From an uncultured Rhodospirillaceae bacterium (GTDB lineage Bacteria > Pseudomonadota > Alphaproteobacteria > UBA8366), in contig CAJWLM010000013.1 of the NCBI GenBank assembly GCA_913043025.1, forward strand, positions 1-64,000: a stretch of 64,000 nt of DNA. Direction: 5' to 3'. Positions 35,532 through 44,172 of the stretch are shown in pieces. The position numbers were made by a program, and so were the translations under genes. The notes beneath the pieces were generated by a model, which saw only the letters and a program-made list of their open reading frames with translations, did not search any database and was not told the origin of the DNA. The number at the start of each line of letters is the position of its first letter. The first letter of the stretch is position 1.

Positions 35532-36269
35532 TCAAGCGAGACGCTCTAGGGCGATTAAAAGCCTGAACCCACCTTGCCGCGCCAAAAGCGGCTCCAACGC
35601 ACGTTCCAATGTCAAAAGCATCCCCACAGCAAAACTTGGCACGAGACACCAATCCCGAAACCCACCGGTCATAGGGTAAGTCGCAAACCCAAAGTATTCA
35701 CGCTTAACCAATTTTAGAGATGGATATTTCGCCTCAAATGCAGTGGTGCGCGCCGCAGTCCCAAACATAAGTGTCGGCAACGCCTGATTCGAATCGAAAG
35801 GATCAGAACCCGATTGCGAACAATCGAGGTTGAGCGGGTCAACAGCCATATTTACCGGTTCGGGATGACAATATTTGTATATCAACCCACTTAGCGGAGT
35901 TATAGCTGGATCAAGCATCACTAACCGACCTCGCGGTCGCAGAACTCTTGACACCTCAGAGAAAAATGCGAGAGGCCTTGATATGTGATGCAACACATCA
36001 AGCATAACTATATTCGTAAGCGAGGCTGTGGCAAATGGTAATGATTCGGCATCTGTAGCAAGATCTAGCCATGGAGCCGGCAAAATATCGGCCATATAAA
36101 TTTCTCTCACATGATCCCGCACATGGCCCGAGCCAGAACCTATTTCCAACGTAGGACCATCTATTAAAAATTTGGCCATGCGCCGATAGTAATCCGCGTA
36201 GATCATCCGCAGCGCAGGCTTTTTATTCCATATTTGCCGATGGGCGACGAGACGCGGATCGACCTGCAT
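35532..36269 (-). CDS. Class I SAM-dependent methyltransferase
   Basis: A 245-residue methyltransferase with a Rossmann-like SAM domain: TLEIGSGSGHVRDHV near residue 42 (motif I) and VMLDVLHHISRPLAFFSEVSRVLRPRGRLVMLDPA near 85-120 (motifs II and III). I chose the ATG at 36269, which has AAGG nine bases upstream. An earlier in-frame TTG start at 36299 is possible but would overlap the upstream gene. It sits inside the glycan operon, so a lipid-linked sugar, sugar nucleotide or polyprenyl-related substrate is likely. Confidence 0.8.
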   Translation of the reverse strand: MQVDPRLVAHRQIWNKKPALRMIYADYYRRMAKFLIDGPTLEIGSGSGHVRDHVREIYMADILPAPWLDLATDAESLPFATASLTNIVMLDVLHHISRPLAFFSEVSRVLRPRGRLVMLDPAITPLSGLIYKYCHPEPVNMAVDPLNLDCSQSGSDPFDSNQALPTLMFGTAARTTAFEAKYPSLKLVKREYFGFATYPMTGGFRDWCLVPSFAVGMLLTLERALEPLLARQGGFRLLIALERLA

Positions 36270-36270
36270 A

Positions 36271-37710
36271 TCAAAAAGCCTTGAGTTTGTGCCAAGCAAA
36301 AACTACCATCTTAATAAGCTCCCAGCCATCACGGAAACGTGAAATTTGCGTTTCACCGTAAGTCCTATCTGCGTAACGAATCGGTATTTCCGTAATTTTC
36401 ATGTTCAATTTGGCTGCGCCGAAAATAAGATCGAAGTCGCCAAACGGATCGAAGTCACCAAAGTAAGACCGGTTCTTTGCAATGCGTTGATAATCAGCCT
36501 TCCTGAGTACTTTGGTGCCACACAGAGTATCCGTGAACCGTTGGTTAAGAAGAAATGAAAAAATCTGCGCAAAAAGACGGTTCGCAATTAGGTTAAGAAA
36601 TCGCATAGCGCCACGTTCCATAGGGTATACAAGCCGCGTTCCGTTTATGAACTCACCTTTTCCATTTGATACGGCATTGTAAAATTTCGGAAGTTCTTCA
36701 GGTGGTACTGTCAAATCTGCATCAAGAATCATCAATACATCACACCTTGCTAGATCAAAAGCCTTCCATACCGCATCACCTTTTCCCTTACCGTCTTGGG
36801 TAATGACCTTAATATCCAGATCAGTATAAGCTTTTTGCACCCTCTTGCACTCTTCAAGAGTCCCATCAGAACTATGGCCTTCGACGTAGATAACTTCCAT
36901 GTCATCGGCAAACCGCTTTATACGCTGTATGGCAGGCTCTATGTTCCCCTTCTCATTACGACACGGAATTACAACGCTCACCGACAAATCAGGTTTTTCT
37001 GATCCTTTGAGCGGGCGAGCCACAACATATGTTTTGAGACAAAATCGCCTTATCAACGGCAATGTGCCTACGAATCTATTGATCAGTTTACCCATTCCAA
37101 AGAGCGCTTTCGGAACAAGCTGACGCCACTCAACTTTAATTACCTCAAAATCTGAGAGATGTAATAAGTTTGCAATATCCGCAGTCGAAAGATAATTCAC
37201 CTCCGGCTGTGGCATGCGGAGACCAAGCTTATCTCCAAGACGGAGTAACGGCTCCCAATACGGGGAATAATAAGACACTATTAATCGAGTGTCAGGCGTA
37301 GAGACTGAATGCAACAGCTTTAAACTAGCTTCACAATCATCAAGTAGTCCTATGGTATCAGACAAGACGATGATATCGAATGGCCCATCCAGATCATCAA
37401 TAAATTGGGGATCCTCGATATCACCGGCACTAAAATCTAATTCTGGATATTTATCCCTAGCAATGTTTATCATGCGCTCGCTGAAATCTACACCAACCCC
37501 CTTAGATGGCTTAAGGTTGGCGAGCAAGTCACCTGTCCCACACCCAAGGTCCAAAACACGCAAACCAGTAGGGATAAGGAATCTCATATATTCTGCATCT
37601 TGTTGGTAATAAAAGGAATTACGCGCTATCCAGCCATCGCGCTGACTTGCTATTCTATCGGATGCTGCGCGTATGGTAGTTTTGCGGTCTCTTATTCTTG
37701 CTTCCTTCAT
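36271..37710 (-). CDS. Methyltransferase-glycosyltransferase (GT2) fusion
   Basis: A 479-residue two-domain protein. Residues about 30-235 are a class I SAM methyltransferase (LRVLDLGCGTGDLLANL motif I; IVLSDTIGLLDDCE and LIVSYYSPYWEPLLRL further on). Residues about 245-479 are a family 2 glycosyltransferase of the polyprenyl-phosphate mannose synthase type (SVVIPCRNEKGNIEPAI, DGKGKGDAVWKAFD, MILDADLTVPPEEL with the DAD metal motif, and DTLCGTKVLRKADY). It is read from the ATG at 37710; in-frame ATGs at 37752 and 37761 would overlap the upstream gene. The two activities in one chain suggest sequential modification of the same lipid-linked sugar. It lies in the leftward operon that ends with gmd and fcl. 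Confidence 0.85.
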   Translation of the reverse strand: MKEARIRDRKTTIRAASDRIASQRDGWIARNSFYYQQDAEYMRFLIPTGLRVLDLGCGTGDLLANLKPSKGVGVDFSERMINIARDKYPELDFSAGDIEDPQFIDDLDGPFDIIVLSDTIGLLDDCEASLKLLHSVSTPDTRLIVSYYSPYWEPLLRLGDKLGLRMPQPEVNYLSTADIANLLHLSDFEVIKVEWRQLVPKALFGMGKLINRFVGTLPLIRRFCLKTYVVARPLKGSEKPDLSVSVVIPCRNEKGNIEPAIQRIKRFADDMEVIYVEGHSSDGTLEECKRVQKAYTDLDIKVITQDGKGKGDAVWKAFDLARCDVLMILDADLTVPPEELPKFYNAVSNGKGEFINGTRLVYPMERGAMRFLNLIANRLFAQIFSFLLNQRFTDTLCGTKVLRKADYQRIAKNRSYFGDFDPFGDFDLIFGAAKLNMKITEIPIRYADRTYGETQISRFRDGWELIKMVVFAWHKLKAF

Positions 37711-37720
37711 GTCAATCCAA

Positions 37721-38695
37721 TCAAGAATCTCTATTCTGCAAATTCGCTGCATCGGAAACATGGTGGTCTGTATTCAAAAACCATAGAATTCCCCCAGGTA
37801 AGCTTACCCCAATGAAACAGAAACCAAATGCCACAGAAAGTGCGGCAACTTCAGCAGCGGGAGCGCCTAATAATCCAAATGCAGTCACCATAGCACCTTC
37901 ACGTAACCCCCAACCACCGATTGATATCGGAACTGTGGCCACTAGCATAACTGAGGGTACGATAATGATGCAGTCAATGATGCTAACGTTTATTCCGATG
38001 TCTACAGCGATGAGAAAGGCTGCTGATACCATTAACAGATGGCCAATTAAAGAATATCCAAGAACAGGTATTGAACAACTTGGTGTTTTTAGTAATTGAC
38101 GTGCGCCGAAGGATAACTTGACCAAACCACGAATAGCTCGCCAACGACTTAATTTAGTTGGGAGAGATCCCATCGCTAATAAAGTTATAATCGCAAAAAG
38201 CCCAAAGGCTGTTATCAGCCAAAATGCCATGAGTGCTTGGGGTTCTTGAATTTTCCGAAAAAGAATTGGTTGGGCTACCGCTACCAAGATTATAAGGCTG
38301 ATAAAACCAGCTACTCGGTCAAGCAATACGCCATTAAATGCTGCCCCAAACGGTAATCCAAGCTTGAATACGCGGTATATTCTAATGCCATCACCACCAA
38401 CGGTAGAAGGCAAGGCCTGGTTAAAAAACAGGCCCTCAAAATAGATCCTAACCGTCAGGGCCAATGCAAATACTCTATCAAAAAGCGCCATTACAATTCG
38501 CCAACGGATGCCTGCTAATAACGATTGGGCGCAAAGTAATGCCAAGACGTACACAATCGTTATACCTTTAATGGAACTGAAATGTTGTTTAAGCTCGAAA
38601 AGATTGACCTTAGTAAAGACCAACCAAATCAAGAGACCAGTAACCGAAGCCTTTAAGATGAATAGCAAATATTTTTTCAGTGACGTTTTTTTCAT
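37721..38695 (-). CDS. AglD/LPG-synthase-like TM-domain membrane protein
   Basis: A 324-residue integral membrane protein with about eight helices. It belongs to the UPF0104 / lysylphosphatidylglycerol-synthase membrane-domain family (flippase-like). Typical motifs are QSLLAGIRWRIVM, FFNQALPSTVGGDGIRIYRVFKLG near residue 90 and VPISIGGWGLREGAMV near 265. Members move or bind lipids across the inner membrane, and are known from lysyl-PG synthesis and archaeal N-glycosylation (AglD). Here it is the first gene of the operon with a glycosyltransferase and sugar nucleotide genes, so a role in passing a lipid-linked glycan is plausible. No synthetase domain is present. Confidence 0.8.
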   Translation of the reverse strand: MKKTSLKKYLLFILKASVTGLLIWLVFTKVNLFELKQHFSSIKGITIVYVLALLCAQSLLAGIRWRIVMALFDRVFALALTVRIYFEGLFFNQALPSTVGGDGIRIYRVFKLGLPFGAAFNGVLLDRVAGFISLIILVAVAQPILFRKIQEPQALMAFWLITAFGLFAIITLLAMGSLPTKLSRWRAIRGLVKLSFGARQLLKTPSCSIPVLGYSLIGHLLMVSAAFLIAVDIGINVSIIDCIIIVPSVMLVATVPISIGGWGLREGAMVTAFGLLGAPAAEVAALSVAFGFCFIGVSLPGGILWFLNTDHHVSDAANLQNRDS

Positions 38696-38799
38696 TGGGT
38701 GCAGATCAAAACTAGCCTATTTCACCGCGTAGGATGATCGGGCCGACGATGGCGAACGCCTTCTATGGGCAGGCCGAGGCCTTAGCAGGAAAAAACAAT

Positions 38800-38985
38800 T
38801 CAAACCACTATATCGACAAGTTTGCTGCCGCCACCCTCTCCAATAGCAGCTGTTCCCGAAACTGAGTGGACGGCCTCCTCAACGATTGTGGCGGTTCCAG
38901 ACTCCTGCTGCAATTGAAGACGCAACGTCGATATACCCGCCTGTAACCTGCCGGCCAATGAAGATGCAGCTGCTATATCATCCAT
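38800..38985 (-). CDS. Small hypothetical protein, possibly YjfB-like
   Basis: A 61-residue protein starting at an ATG with a good ribosome binding site (GGGGA, about 8 bases upstream). The N-terminal half is helical (DDIAAASSLAGRLQAGI) and the tail ends in GSKLVDIVV. The general plan, a helical N-terminus then a short glycine-containing tail ending in a D-hydrophobic motif, is like the putative motility protein YjfB. The identity is too weak to assert that by eye. It stands alone between the glycan operon and the mtnA pair. A real small gene is likely; the function is unknown. Confidence 0.5.
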   Translation of the reverse strand: MDDIAAASSLAGRLQAGISTLRLQLQQESGTATIVEEAVHSVSGTAAIGEGGGSKLVDIVV

Positions 38986-39104
38986 ATTATATTCCCCGCC
39001 AATAACTCGTATCGATGCCTAGATTATTCTCATTTCGTGGTACCATAAACTAGTTATCTATGCCAATCGTACGAGCCTATGATTTGTATCAGGTTTTGAG
39101 GTAA

Positions 39105-39680
39105 TTATTTTGCGCCTTTTTCTAAATCAGCTGCAACGCGCATTTTTAAAATGCTGTCAGGGTTATTAACTGATCCGTTCCGATCACTATCACCTTTTTT
39201 GATACCATGAACATACTCCATACCCTCAATGACTTTTCCCCATGCGGTGTATTGCCCGTCAAGATGCGGTGCTGGATTAAAAACAATGAAAAACTGGCTA
39301 TTGGCGCTATCTGGATTCCCTGAACGAGCCATAGATACAGTACCCTCTACATGAAATGCACTGTTGAATTCTGCTGGTAAATCCGGAAAGCTTGACCCGC
39401 CAGTACCTGTCCCCGTCGGATCGCCGGTTTGTGCCATAAAGCCATCTATGACCCGATGAAATACTACACCATCATAAAATTTTTGACGTGCCAATGTCTT
39501 GATTCGATCCACATGTTTTGGCGCTAAATCAGGCCATAACTCGATAACCACGCGTCCGTCTTTCAAATCCATATAAATGATATTTTCCAAACTAATCGTC
39601 CGTCCTGTTGAGGGTTGAATAATGAGCAAAATTGACACGCACCATGCTGACGCCCAAATTTTCCACTTCATTGTACTCAT
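39105..39680 (-). CDS. Peptidyl-prolyl cis-trans isomerase (cyclophilin), exported
   Basis: A 191-residue cyclophilin that speeds Xaa-Pro isomerisation. The N-terminus has a basic then hydrophobic signal (residues about 4-25), so it acts in the periplasm. The domain carries VVFHRVIDGFMAQTGDPTGTG near residue 72 (active-site Arg-Phe-Met-Gln), SMARSGNPDSANSQFFI near 117 and LDGQYTAWGKVIEGM near 140. Here the Trp of the usual cyclosporin-binding site is replaced (HLDGQYTAWG holds Tyr before it). It overlaps the stop of mtnA by four bases (ATGA). Confidence 0.9.
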   Translation of the reverse strand: MSTMKWKIWASAWCVSILLIIQPSTGRTISLENIIYMDLKDGRVVIELWPDLAPKHVDRIKTLARQKFYDGVVFHRVIDGFMAQTGDPTGTGTGGSSFPDLPAEFNSAFHVEGTVSMARSGNPDSANSQFFIVFNPAPHLDGQYTAWGKVIEGMEYVHGIKKGDSDRNGSVNNPDSILKMRVAADLEKGAK

Positions 39681-40795
39681 TGCCTTTTATACTCCGGAAA
39701 TAATGCTGTTAGCCCAGCATAACTCGCTTCAGTGATACCTCGCTCTGTGATGAGCCCAGTTATAAATTTAGCTGGCGTAACGTCAAACGCATAATTCTCG
39801 ACTGGTGTTCCTTCGGGTACAATGCATACGCGCTCTATTTTTCCTGATTCAGTTTTTCCACTTATCCAAGCCACTTCCTCTGATTGGCGTTTTTCAATTG
39901 GAATACCTTTTACACCGTCAGTGATCTTACAATCAATCGTTGAGGACGGAAGTGCCACGAAGAATGGTATTCCATTGTCGTGTGCCGCAAGCGCCTTTAA
40001 ATATGTGCCAATTTTATTTGCTACATCTCCATTTAAAGTTGTTCGATCGCTGCCGGTAATGCAAACATCGACTTTACCATTTTGCATCAAATGGCCACCG
40101 ACATTGTCGGCGATAACAGTATGTGGCACTTTATTGCGACTAAGCTCCCACGCGGTCAAGCTAGCACCTTGATTGCGTGGCCGTGTTTCATCAACCCACA
40201 CATGCAAATTTATACCTCGTCGATGGGCAAGGTATATTGGCGCTGTTGCAGTCCCCCACCCCACGGTAGCAAGAGCTCCAGCATTGCAATGAGTAAGCAC
40301 ATTGATTGGTTCGCATTCTCCTTTCTTTTTCTTTTTGATTTTCTCTAAAATAGTCAATCCATGCTCGCCTATCGCCAGATTAGTGGCAATATCTTTGCCT
40401 GCCATCTCATTAGCTCGCTGATAGGCTGCTTTGCACCTCACACCAGGTTCTAATGGTAGTAGTAGTTTTAGCATTTGATCGACTGCCCATGCTAAATTGA
40501 CAGCTGTTGGACGGCTATTGCGCAATATTTCTGCGGCACATCTTAAATTTTTATCTCCAGCATTCTCCTTCATTGCAAGAGCCATTGTGTAAGCCGCTGT
40601 TACGCCAATTAGAGGAGCTCCGCGTACTCTCATGGCAGATATGGCCTCCCCACCCTCCGTAGCATTCGTCAGTCGTTTTATCACGTGATCGTGGGGTAGA
40701 AATGTCTGGTCAAGAATATCAATAGCCCACCCGTTCTCAGCTACCGCTATGGTATCGAATATCACCGCGTCATACGTTTCTGTGATCATTCTCAT
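39677..40795 (-). CDS. mtnA: S-methyl-5-thioribose-1-phosphate isomerase
   Basis: A 372-residue enzyme of the methionine salvage pathway, converting 5-methylthioribose-1-phosphate to 5-methylthioribulose-1-phosphate. It is of the eIF2B-alpha-like fold. Family segments: AMRVRGAPLIGVTAAYTMAL near residue 53, the active-site Cys in THCNAGALATVGWGTATAP near 168, DETRPRNQGASLTAWEL near 200 and the catalytic Asp in ITGSDRTTLNGDVANKIGTY near 242. I chose ATG 40795, which has AAGGGG nine bases upstream, over the ATG at 40813. It overlaps the following cyclophilin gene. No mtnB, mtnC, mtnD or mtnK is in the window. Confidence 0.92.
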   Translation of the reverse strand: MRMITETYDAVIFDTIAVAENGWAIDILDQTFLPHDHVIKRLTNATEGGEAISAMRVRGAPLIGVTAAYTMALAMKENAGDKNLRCAAEILRNSRPTAVNLAWAVDQMLKLLLPLEPGVRCKAAYQRANEMAGKDIATNLAIGEHGLTILEKIKKKKKGECEPINVLTHCNAGALATVGWGTATAPIYLAHRRGINLHVWVDETRPRNQGASLTAWELSRNKVPHTVIADNVGGHLMQNGKVDVCITGSDRTTLNGDVANKIGTYLKALAAHDNGIPFFVALPSSTIDCKITDGVKGIPIEKRQSEEVAWISGKTESGKIERVCIVPEGTPVENYAFDVTPAKFITGLITERGITEASYAGLTALFPEYKRQ

Positions 40796-41029
40796 AAAAT
40801 GTAGCCCCTTCATCCGAAAGTAAAGTCTACGTTACGTCTATATCTTTTCCTCATAGTGTTATTTAAAATCCAAAGTGTGACACGCATCAATTACTTGGTT
40901 CACTCTGCAAAATACAATTTCTTCTGATAAGATATCTTCCCGTGTTGAGAACTTTCAGTTATTTTTGCGTTGCTCACTAAAGAGAAAGTGTACTGCATAT
41001 TTTTTGAAAGATTTTCGACAGGCTTATTT

Positions 41030-41884
41030 ATGACGACAATCAATCCAATACAAAATGACTTTATAGCGCAAATCAATGGTGTTGACCTTGCCGGGCCGAT
41101 CGGAGAAAAAACATTTGTCAAAATTCAAATGGCATTACATGAATTCGGAGTAATCTATTTTCCAAAACAAAAATTAACACCATCAGCACTATCTTCATTC
41201 ACCAAACTCTGGGGAAAGCCAGACGTTCACCACCTTGCTGAGCATTCATTCCCTGAACACCCTGAGGTACGGGTACTTTCTAACGTAAAGAAAGACGGCA
41301 AGCCGGTTGGCGCATTCAGAGGCGGTAACTTTTGGCATTCGGACCTTTCCTATTTGCAGAAGACCGGCTACGTAACGCTGCTTTATGGAGTCGAGTGTCC
41401 ACCCGAAGGAGGCGATACTCTATTTGCAGACATGCGTCGCTTATATGAAAGCCTTCCAAATTGTATCCGAATACAGATTGAGGGTAAAATGGCTGTGCAT
41501 GATCGCAATTACCGCTATTCAGCTCTCTATCCCGAGCGTCCGCCATTAACAAAATCTCAATTGGCAAGCGTACCACCGGTGGAACACCCCGCTGTGATTA
41601 CACACCCAGTAACGGAGAAAAAATCAGTATTTCTTTATAAGGAAATAATTCGAACCATTGGCGAACTAGATCAGGAAACCACTTGGTCACTGATGGAAGA
41701 GATTGAGAGCCTTTTAGTAGATAGTGACGATTTCGTTTATCGCCACGGGTGGAGTCCTGGCGACCTTGTAATATGGGACAATAGGTGCACTCTTCATTCA
41801 GCCACGCCCTACGATTCAGAAAAATTTCGTCGCGTTCTTTACCGAACACAAGTGAGTGGTGAATCGCCAGCTTACGTTGCTTAA
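41030..41884 (+). CDS. TauD/TfdA family 2OG-Fe(II) dioxygenase, copy 1
   Basis: A 284-residue 2-oxoglutarate dioxygenase of the TauD/TfdA family. The iron ligands are in WHSDLSYL near residue 103 (HxD) and TLHSATPYD near 258 (distal His). The 2-oxoglutarate Arg is in FRRVLYRTQV near 270. These enzymes hydroxylate or desulfonate small organic acids. The ATG at 41030 is preceded by a weak GG; an earlier in-frame start at 40970 is less likely. It begins a four-gene run with two cupin-type genes and a crotonase (gaps 39, 26 and 27 bases), which suggests a specific catabolic pathway. The substrate is unknown. A second TauD gene lies at 53214-54095. Confidence 0.88.
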   Translation: MTTINPIQNDFIAQINGVDLAGPIGEKTFVKIQMALHEFGVIYFPKQKLTPSALSSFTKLWGKPDVHHLAEHSFPEHPEVRVLSNVKKDGKPVGAFRGGNFWHSDLSYLQKTGYVTLLYGVECPPEGGDTLFADMRRLYESLPNCIRIQIEGKMAVHDRNYRYSALYPERPPLTKSQLASVPPVEHPAVITHPVTEKKSVFLYKEIIRTIGELDQETTWSLMEEIESLLVDSDDFVYRHGWSPGDLVIWDNRCTLHSATPYDSEKFRRVLYRTQVSGESPAYVA

Positions 41885-41923
41885 AGCAATTGCTGAAATA
41901 AAAATTTCAAAGGAGGGAATTCA

Positions 41924-42418
41924 GTGTCAAAAAAATATTCGACTTATAACGATGGCAAGATTCAATATGTTTACAAAATGGATGCGCTTAACATGCAACC
42001 AGACAACACAACAAGCGCAAATATCCAACCTAAAAAACGATTATCTGGAAAATCTTCCTCATTTGGTGGAGCGCTATTCGGCGAAAAAGTGATTGTTGGA
42101 TATATTCATAAGGCTGCCGGGACCGGTTCTAAACGTCATACTCATCCAAACGAACAGTATAATTTTGTACTTCAGGGCACACTTCAGTGTGACATTGATG
42201 ACCAAACGGTACTCTGCCCTAAAGGCCATTGCGTCCACATTCCAGCGGGGACAGAGCATAGCTGCATGGCTACCCCTGAAGAAGACGTAATATTCTTCGT
42301 AGCTAAAGACACCCGCCACGGCATTTCTGGGCCGGCGGTAGATGGTATTGAAGATGGCCCGCGCATGCATCCCGATGCTAAAGATGGTCAAGAGAAACTC
42401 AGCGAAAAACCAATCTAA
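41924..42418 (+). CDS. Cupin-domain protein
   Basis: A 164-residue single-cupin protein. The metal motif is clear: RHTHPNEQYNFVLQG (two His and a Glu near residues 67-73) and HIPAGTEHSCMA (fourth His near 108). It starts at GTG with the strong site AAGGAGGG six bases upstream. Cupins of this kind are dioxygenases, isomerases or sugar-binding proteins. Here it sits between a TauD dioxygenase and a bicupin, so a dioxygenase or isomerase role in the same pathway is plausible. Confidence 0.82.
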   Translation: MSKKYSTYNDGKIQYVYKMDALNMQPDNTTSANIQPKKRLSGKSSSFGGALFGEKVIVGYIHKAAGTGSKRHTHPNEQYNFVLQGTLQCDIDDQTVLCPKGHCVHIPAGTEHSCMATPEEDVIFFVAKDTRHGISGPAVDGIEDGPRMHPDAKDGQEKLSEKPI

Positions 42419-42444
42419 AGAGGTGTAACTGCAAGGAAACCGTA

Positions 42445-43242
42445 ATGCCTTATTATCGTTTCGAAAATATGGAGCAGCTTCGAACCAATCCACATCTGTC
42501 ATCAGGTAAGGGAGCAGTGGTAAACGGCAAGTTCCTGACGCTGCGTAATAACAACAAAGATGCGGGCACTGGATCGCAACTACACTACCACCCTAATGAA
42601 TTGATGATCTATCCGATCTCGGGTAAAATCAACTCCGTGGTTGGGAAAGACCAACGTATTGTTGAAGCAGGCACATTCGTGCATGTGCCGCCAAACGCTC
42701 GCCATTCGATGAAAGCTTGCGAGGACGGGCCAATCAGTTATCTTTATTGTAAGGATAACACTTGGACGTTGGCTGGAATTGCAGCAGATGAGGCGCCGCC
42801 TGATGAGGCGCCAAGCATTGATGAGCTTACGGCAAAACATGATGCAGGTATTTATCCCGGTAAAGAGAAAATGCCCGAAGCATCGGAAGCCGTGGTAGAG
42901 GGCCTCAACAACTGTTTTTATCAACTCAGTGAAGGCCCAGACGCACCAACCCAATCAACCCGTGCAATCAAAATAATTGAAGGCCACCGCATCAATTTTG
43001 TGCTTGTAGATTCTCCTGATGGAAGGGTAGAAAAAATGAACGCCGCTCCTCATGAGCGTTTCTTGTATATTATTAGCGGTGCAGCGGACTCAGAAATAGA
43101 AGGTGAAAAGAAATCTGTTAGAAGTGGAGACCTTCTGCACGTTCCAAAAGGTTCGTCATATAGTCTTATGACCAAAGTTGGGCCAACGCGTTATTGCTAT
43201 TTTGAGTCTACAGACTTCCTTGAGGCTCAGATCAAAGAATAA
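42445..43242 (+). CDS. Bicupin protein with one degenerate metal site
   Basis: A 265-residue protein with two cupin barrels. The first (about residues 40-115) keeps the metal site: LHYHPNELMIYPISG (His, His, Glu) and VPPNARHSM (His). The second (about 170-260) has MNAAPHERFLYIISG and HVPKGSSYSLMT, where the first His pair and the last His are lost or altered, so it probably does not bind metal. It follows the single cupin by 26 bases and precedes the crotonase by 27. The arrangement resembles bicupin dioxygenases such as gentisate-type enzymes, but the exact reaction is unknown. Confidence 0.8.
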   Translation: MPYYRFENMEQLRTNPHLSSGKGAVVNGKFLTLRNNNKDAGTGSQLHYHPNELMIYPISGKINSVVGKDQRIVEAGTFVHVPPNARHSMKACEDGPISYLYCKDNTWTLAGIAADEAPPDEAPSIDELTAKHDAGIYPGKEKMPEASEAVVEGLNNCFYQLSEGPDAPTQSTRAIKIIEGHRINFVLVDSPDGRVEKMNAAPHERFLYIISGAADSEIEGEKKSVRSGDLLHVPKGSSYSLMTKVGPTRYCYFESTDFLEAQIKE

Positions 43243-43269
43243 ATATATAAAAACTTAACGGAGGGAAAA

Positions 43270-44067
43270 ATGGATTTTAAAGATATAAAATATGAAGTGA
43301 AACGTCCTCACGTTGCAACAATTACTCTCAACAAACCAGAGATTAATAATGCAACTACCGGCGATAGTTTTGTGGAGATCATGACCGCATTTCATGAAGC
43401 AGACTCAGACACATCAATCGGTGTTGTCGTGTTAACTGGAGCAGGAGATACCCATTTCAATGAGGGGGGGCAAGTTAAACAGCATTTGACCAAGCGTCCG
43501 GGGACACATCGCACACATTTTCGGAAATTGCTCGGAGCGGCGCAGGCTATTCGCGGGTGTGGTAAACCAGTTATTGCTGCGGTTAATGGCCGTGCTATCG
43601 GCAGTGGCAATCAATTACAAATGCTTTGTGACCTTGCTATAGCTTCCGACCAAGCAATTCTGGGACAACACGGATCAAAGCGTGCCGGAGCTCCTATGTT
43701 TTGGGGAACCACATTGATGTCGCATTTCGTTGGCGAGAGGAAGGCACGTGAAATAATATTCTTATCACGTGAATATTCGGCACAAGAGGCATTGGAAATG
43801 GGCCTAGTGAATAAAGTTGTACCCCATAATGAGCTCTACAATGAGGTCGACCGTTGGTGCGATGAGGTACTCGATCAAAGCCCCACTTCCCTTCGCATTC
43901 TTAAAACTTCAATGAACCTGAAGCATGACATGCAATATCCCGCGTTATTTCATGCTCGCGACATGATCGACCTCTTTTCTGATGCACCGGAACGGATGGA
44001 GGGCACGGCAGCATGGGTTGAAGGACGCAAACCTGACTTTAACAAGTTTCGGACCAAGACCAATTAG
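43270..44067 (+). CDS. MenB/BadI-like crotonase (enoyl-CoA hydratase family)
   Basis: A 265-residue crotonase-fold protein acting on an acyl-CoA. Visible are VLTGAGDTHFNEGGQVKQ near residue 55 (first oxyanion-hole segment) and AAVNGRAIGSGNQLQMLCDLAIASDQAILGQHGSKRAG near 100-140 (second). The run FLSREYSAQEALEMGLVNKVVPHNEL is closest in feel to naphthoyl-CoA synthase MenB and to BadI, which open or close rings next to a CoA thioester. However, the Asp-containing motif of MenB is not kept (here GQHGSKRAGAP). It is the last gene of the TauD-cupin-bicupin run and starts after GGAGGG. A menaquinone role is unlikely because no men genes are nearby. Confidence 0.82.
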   Translation: MDFKDIKYEVKRPHVATITLNKPEINNATTGDSFVEIMTAFHEADSDTSIGVVVLTGAGDTHFNEGGQVKQHLTKRPGTHRTHFRKLLGAAQAIRGCGKPVIAAVNGRAIGSGNQLQMLCDLAIASDQAILGQHGSKRAGAPMFWGTTLMSHFVGERKAREIIFLSREYSAQEALEMGLVNKVVPHNELYNEVDRWCDEVLDQSPTSLRILKTSMNLKHDMQYPALFHARDMIDLFSDAPERMEGTAAWVEGRKPDFNKFRTKTN

Positions 44068-44172
44068 CTAGTGCAAAAATTGTCGAATTTCCCAGCGACG
44101 GAGCATGCTCTCCAACGTTGGGTAATCGGTCGATGCGTGTGAACTCTCATTCAATTCTTTCAGGTGTTCTTT

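Noticed and set aside
33487..38695. Horizontally acquired polysaccharide island
   Set aside because: No transposase, integrase or flanking repeats, and base use looks like the neighbours by eye.
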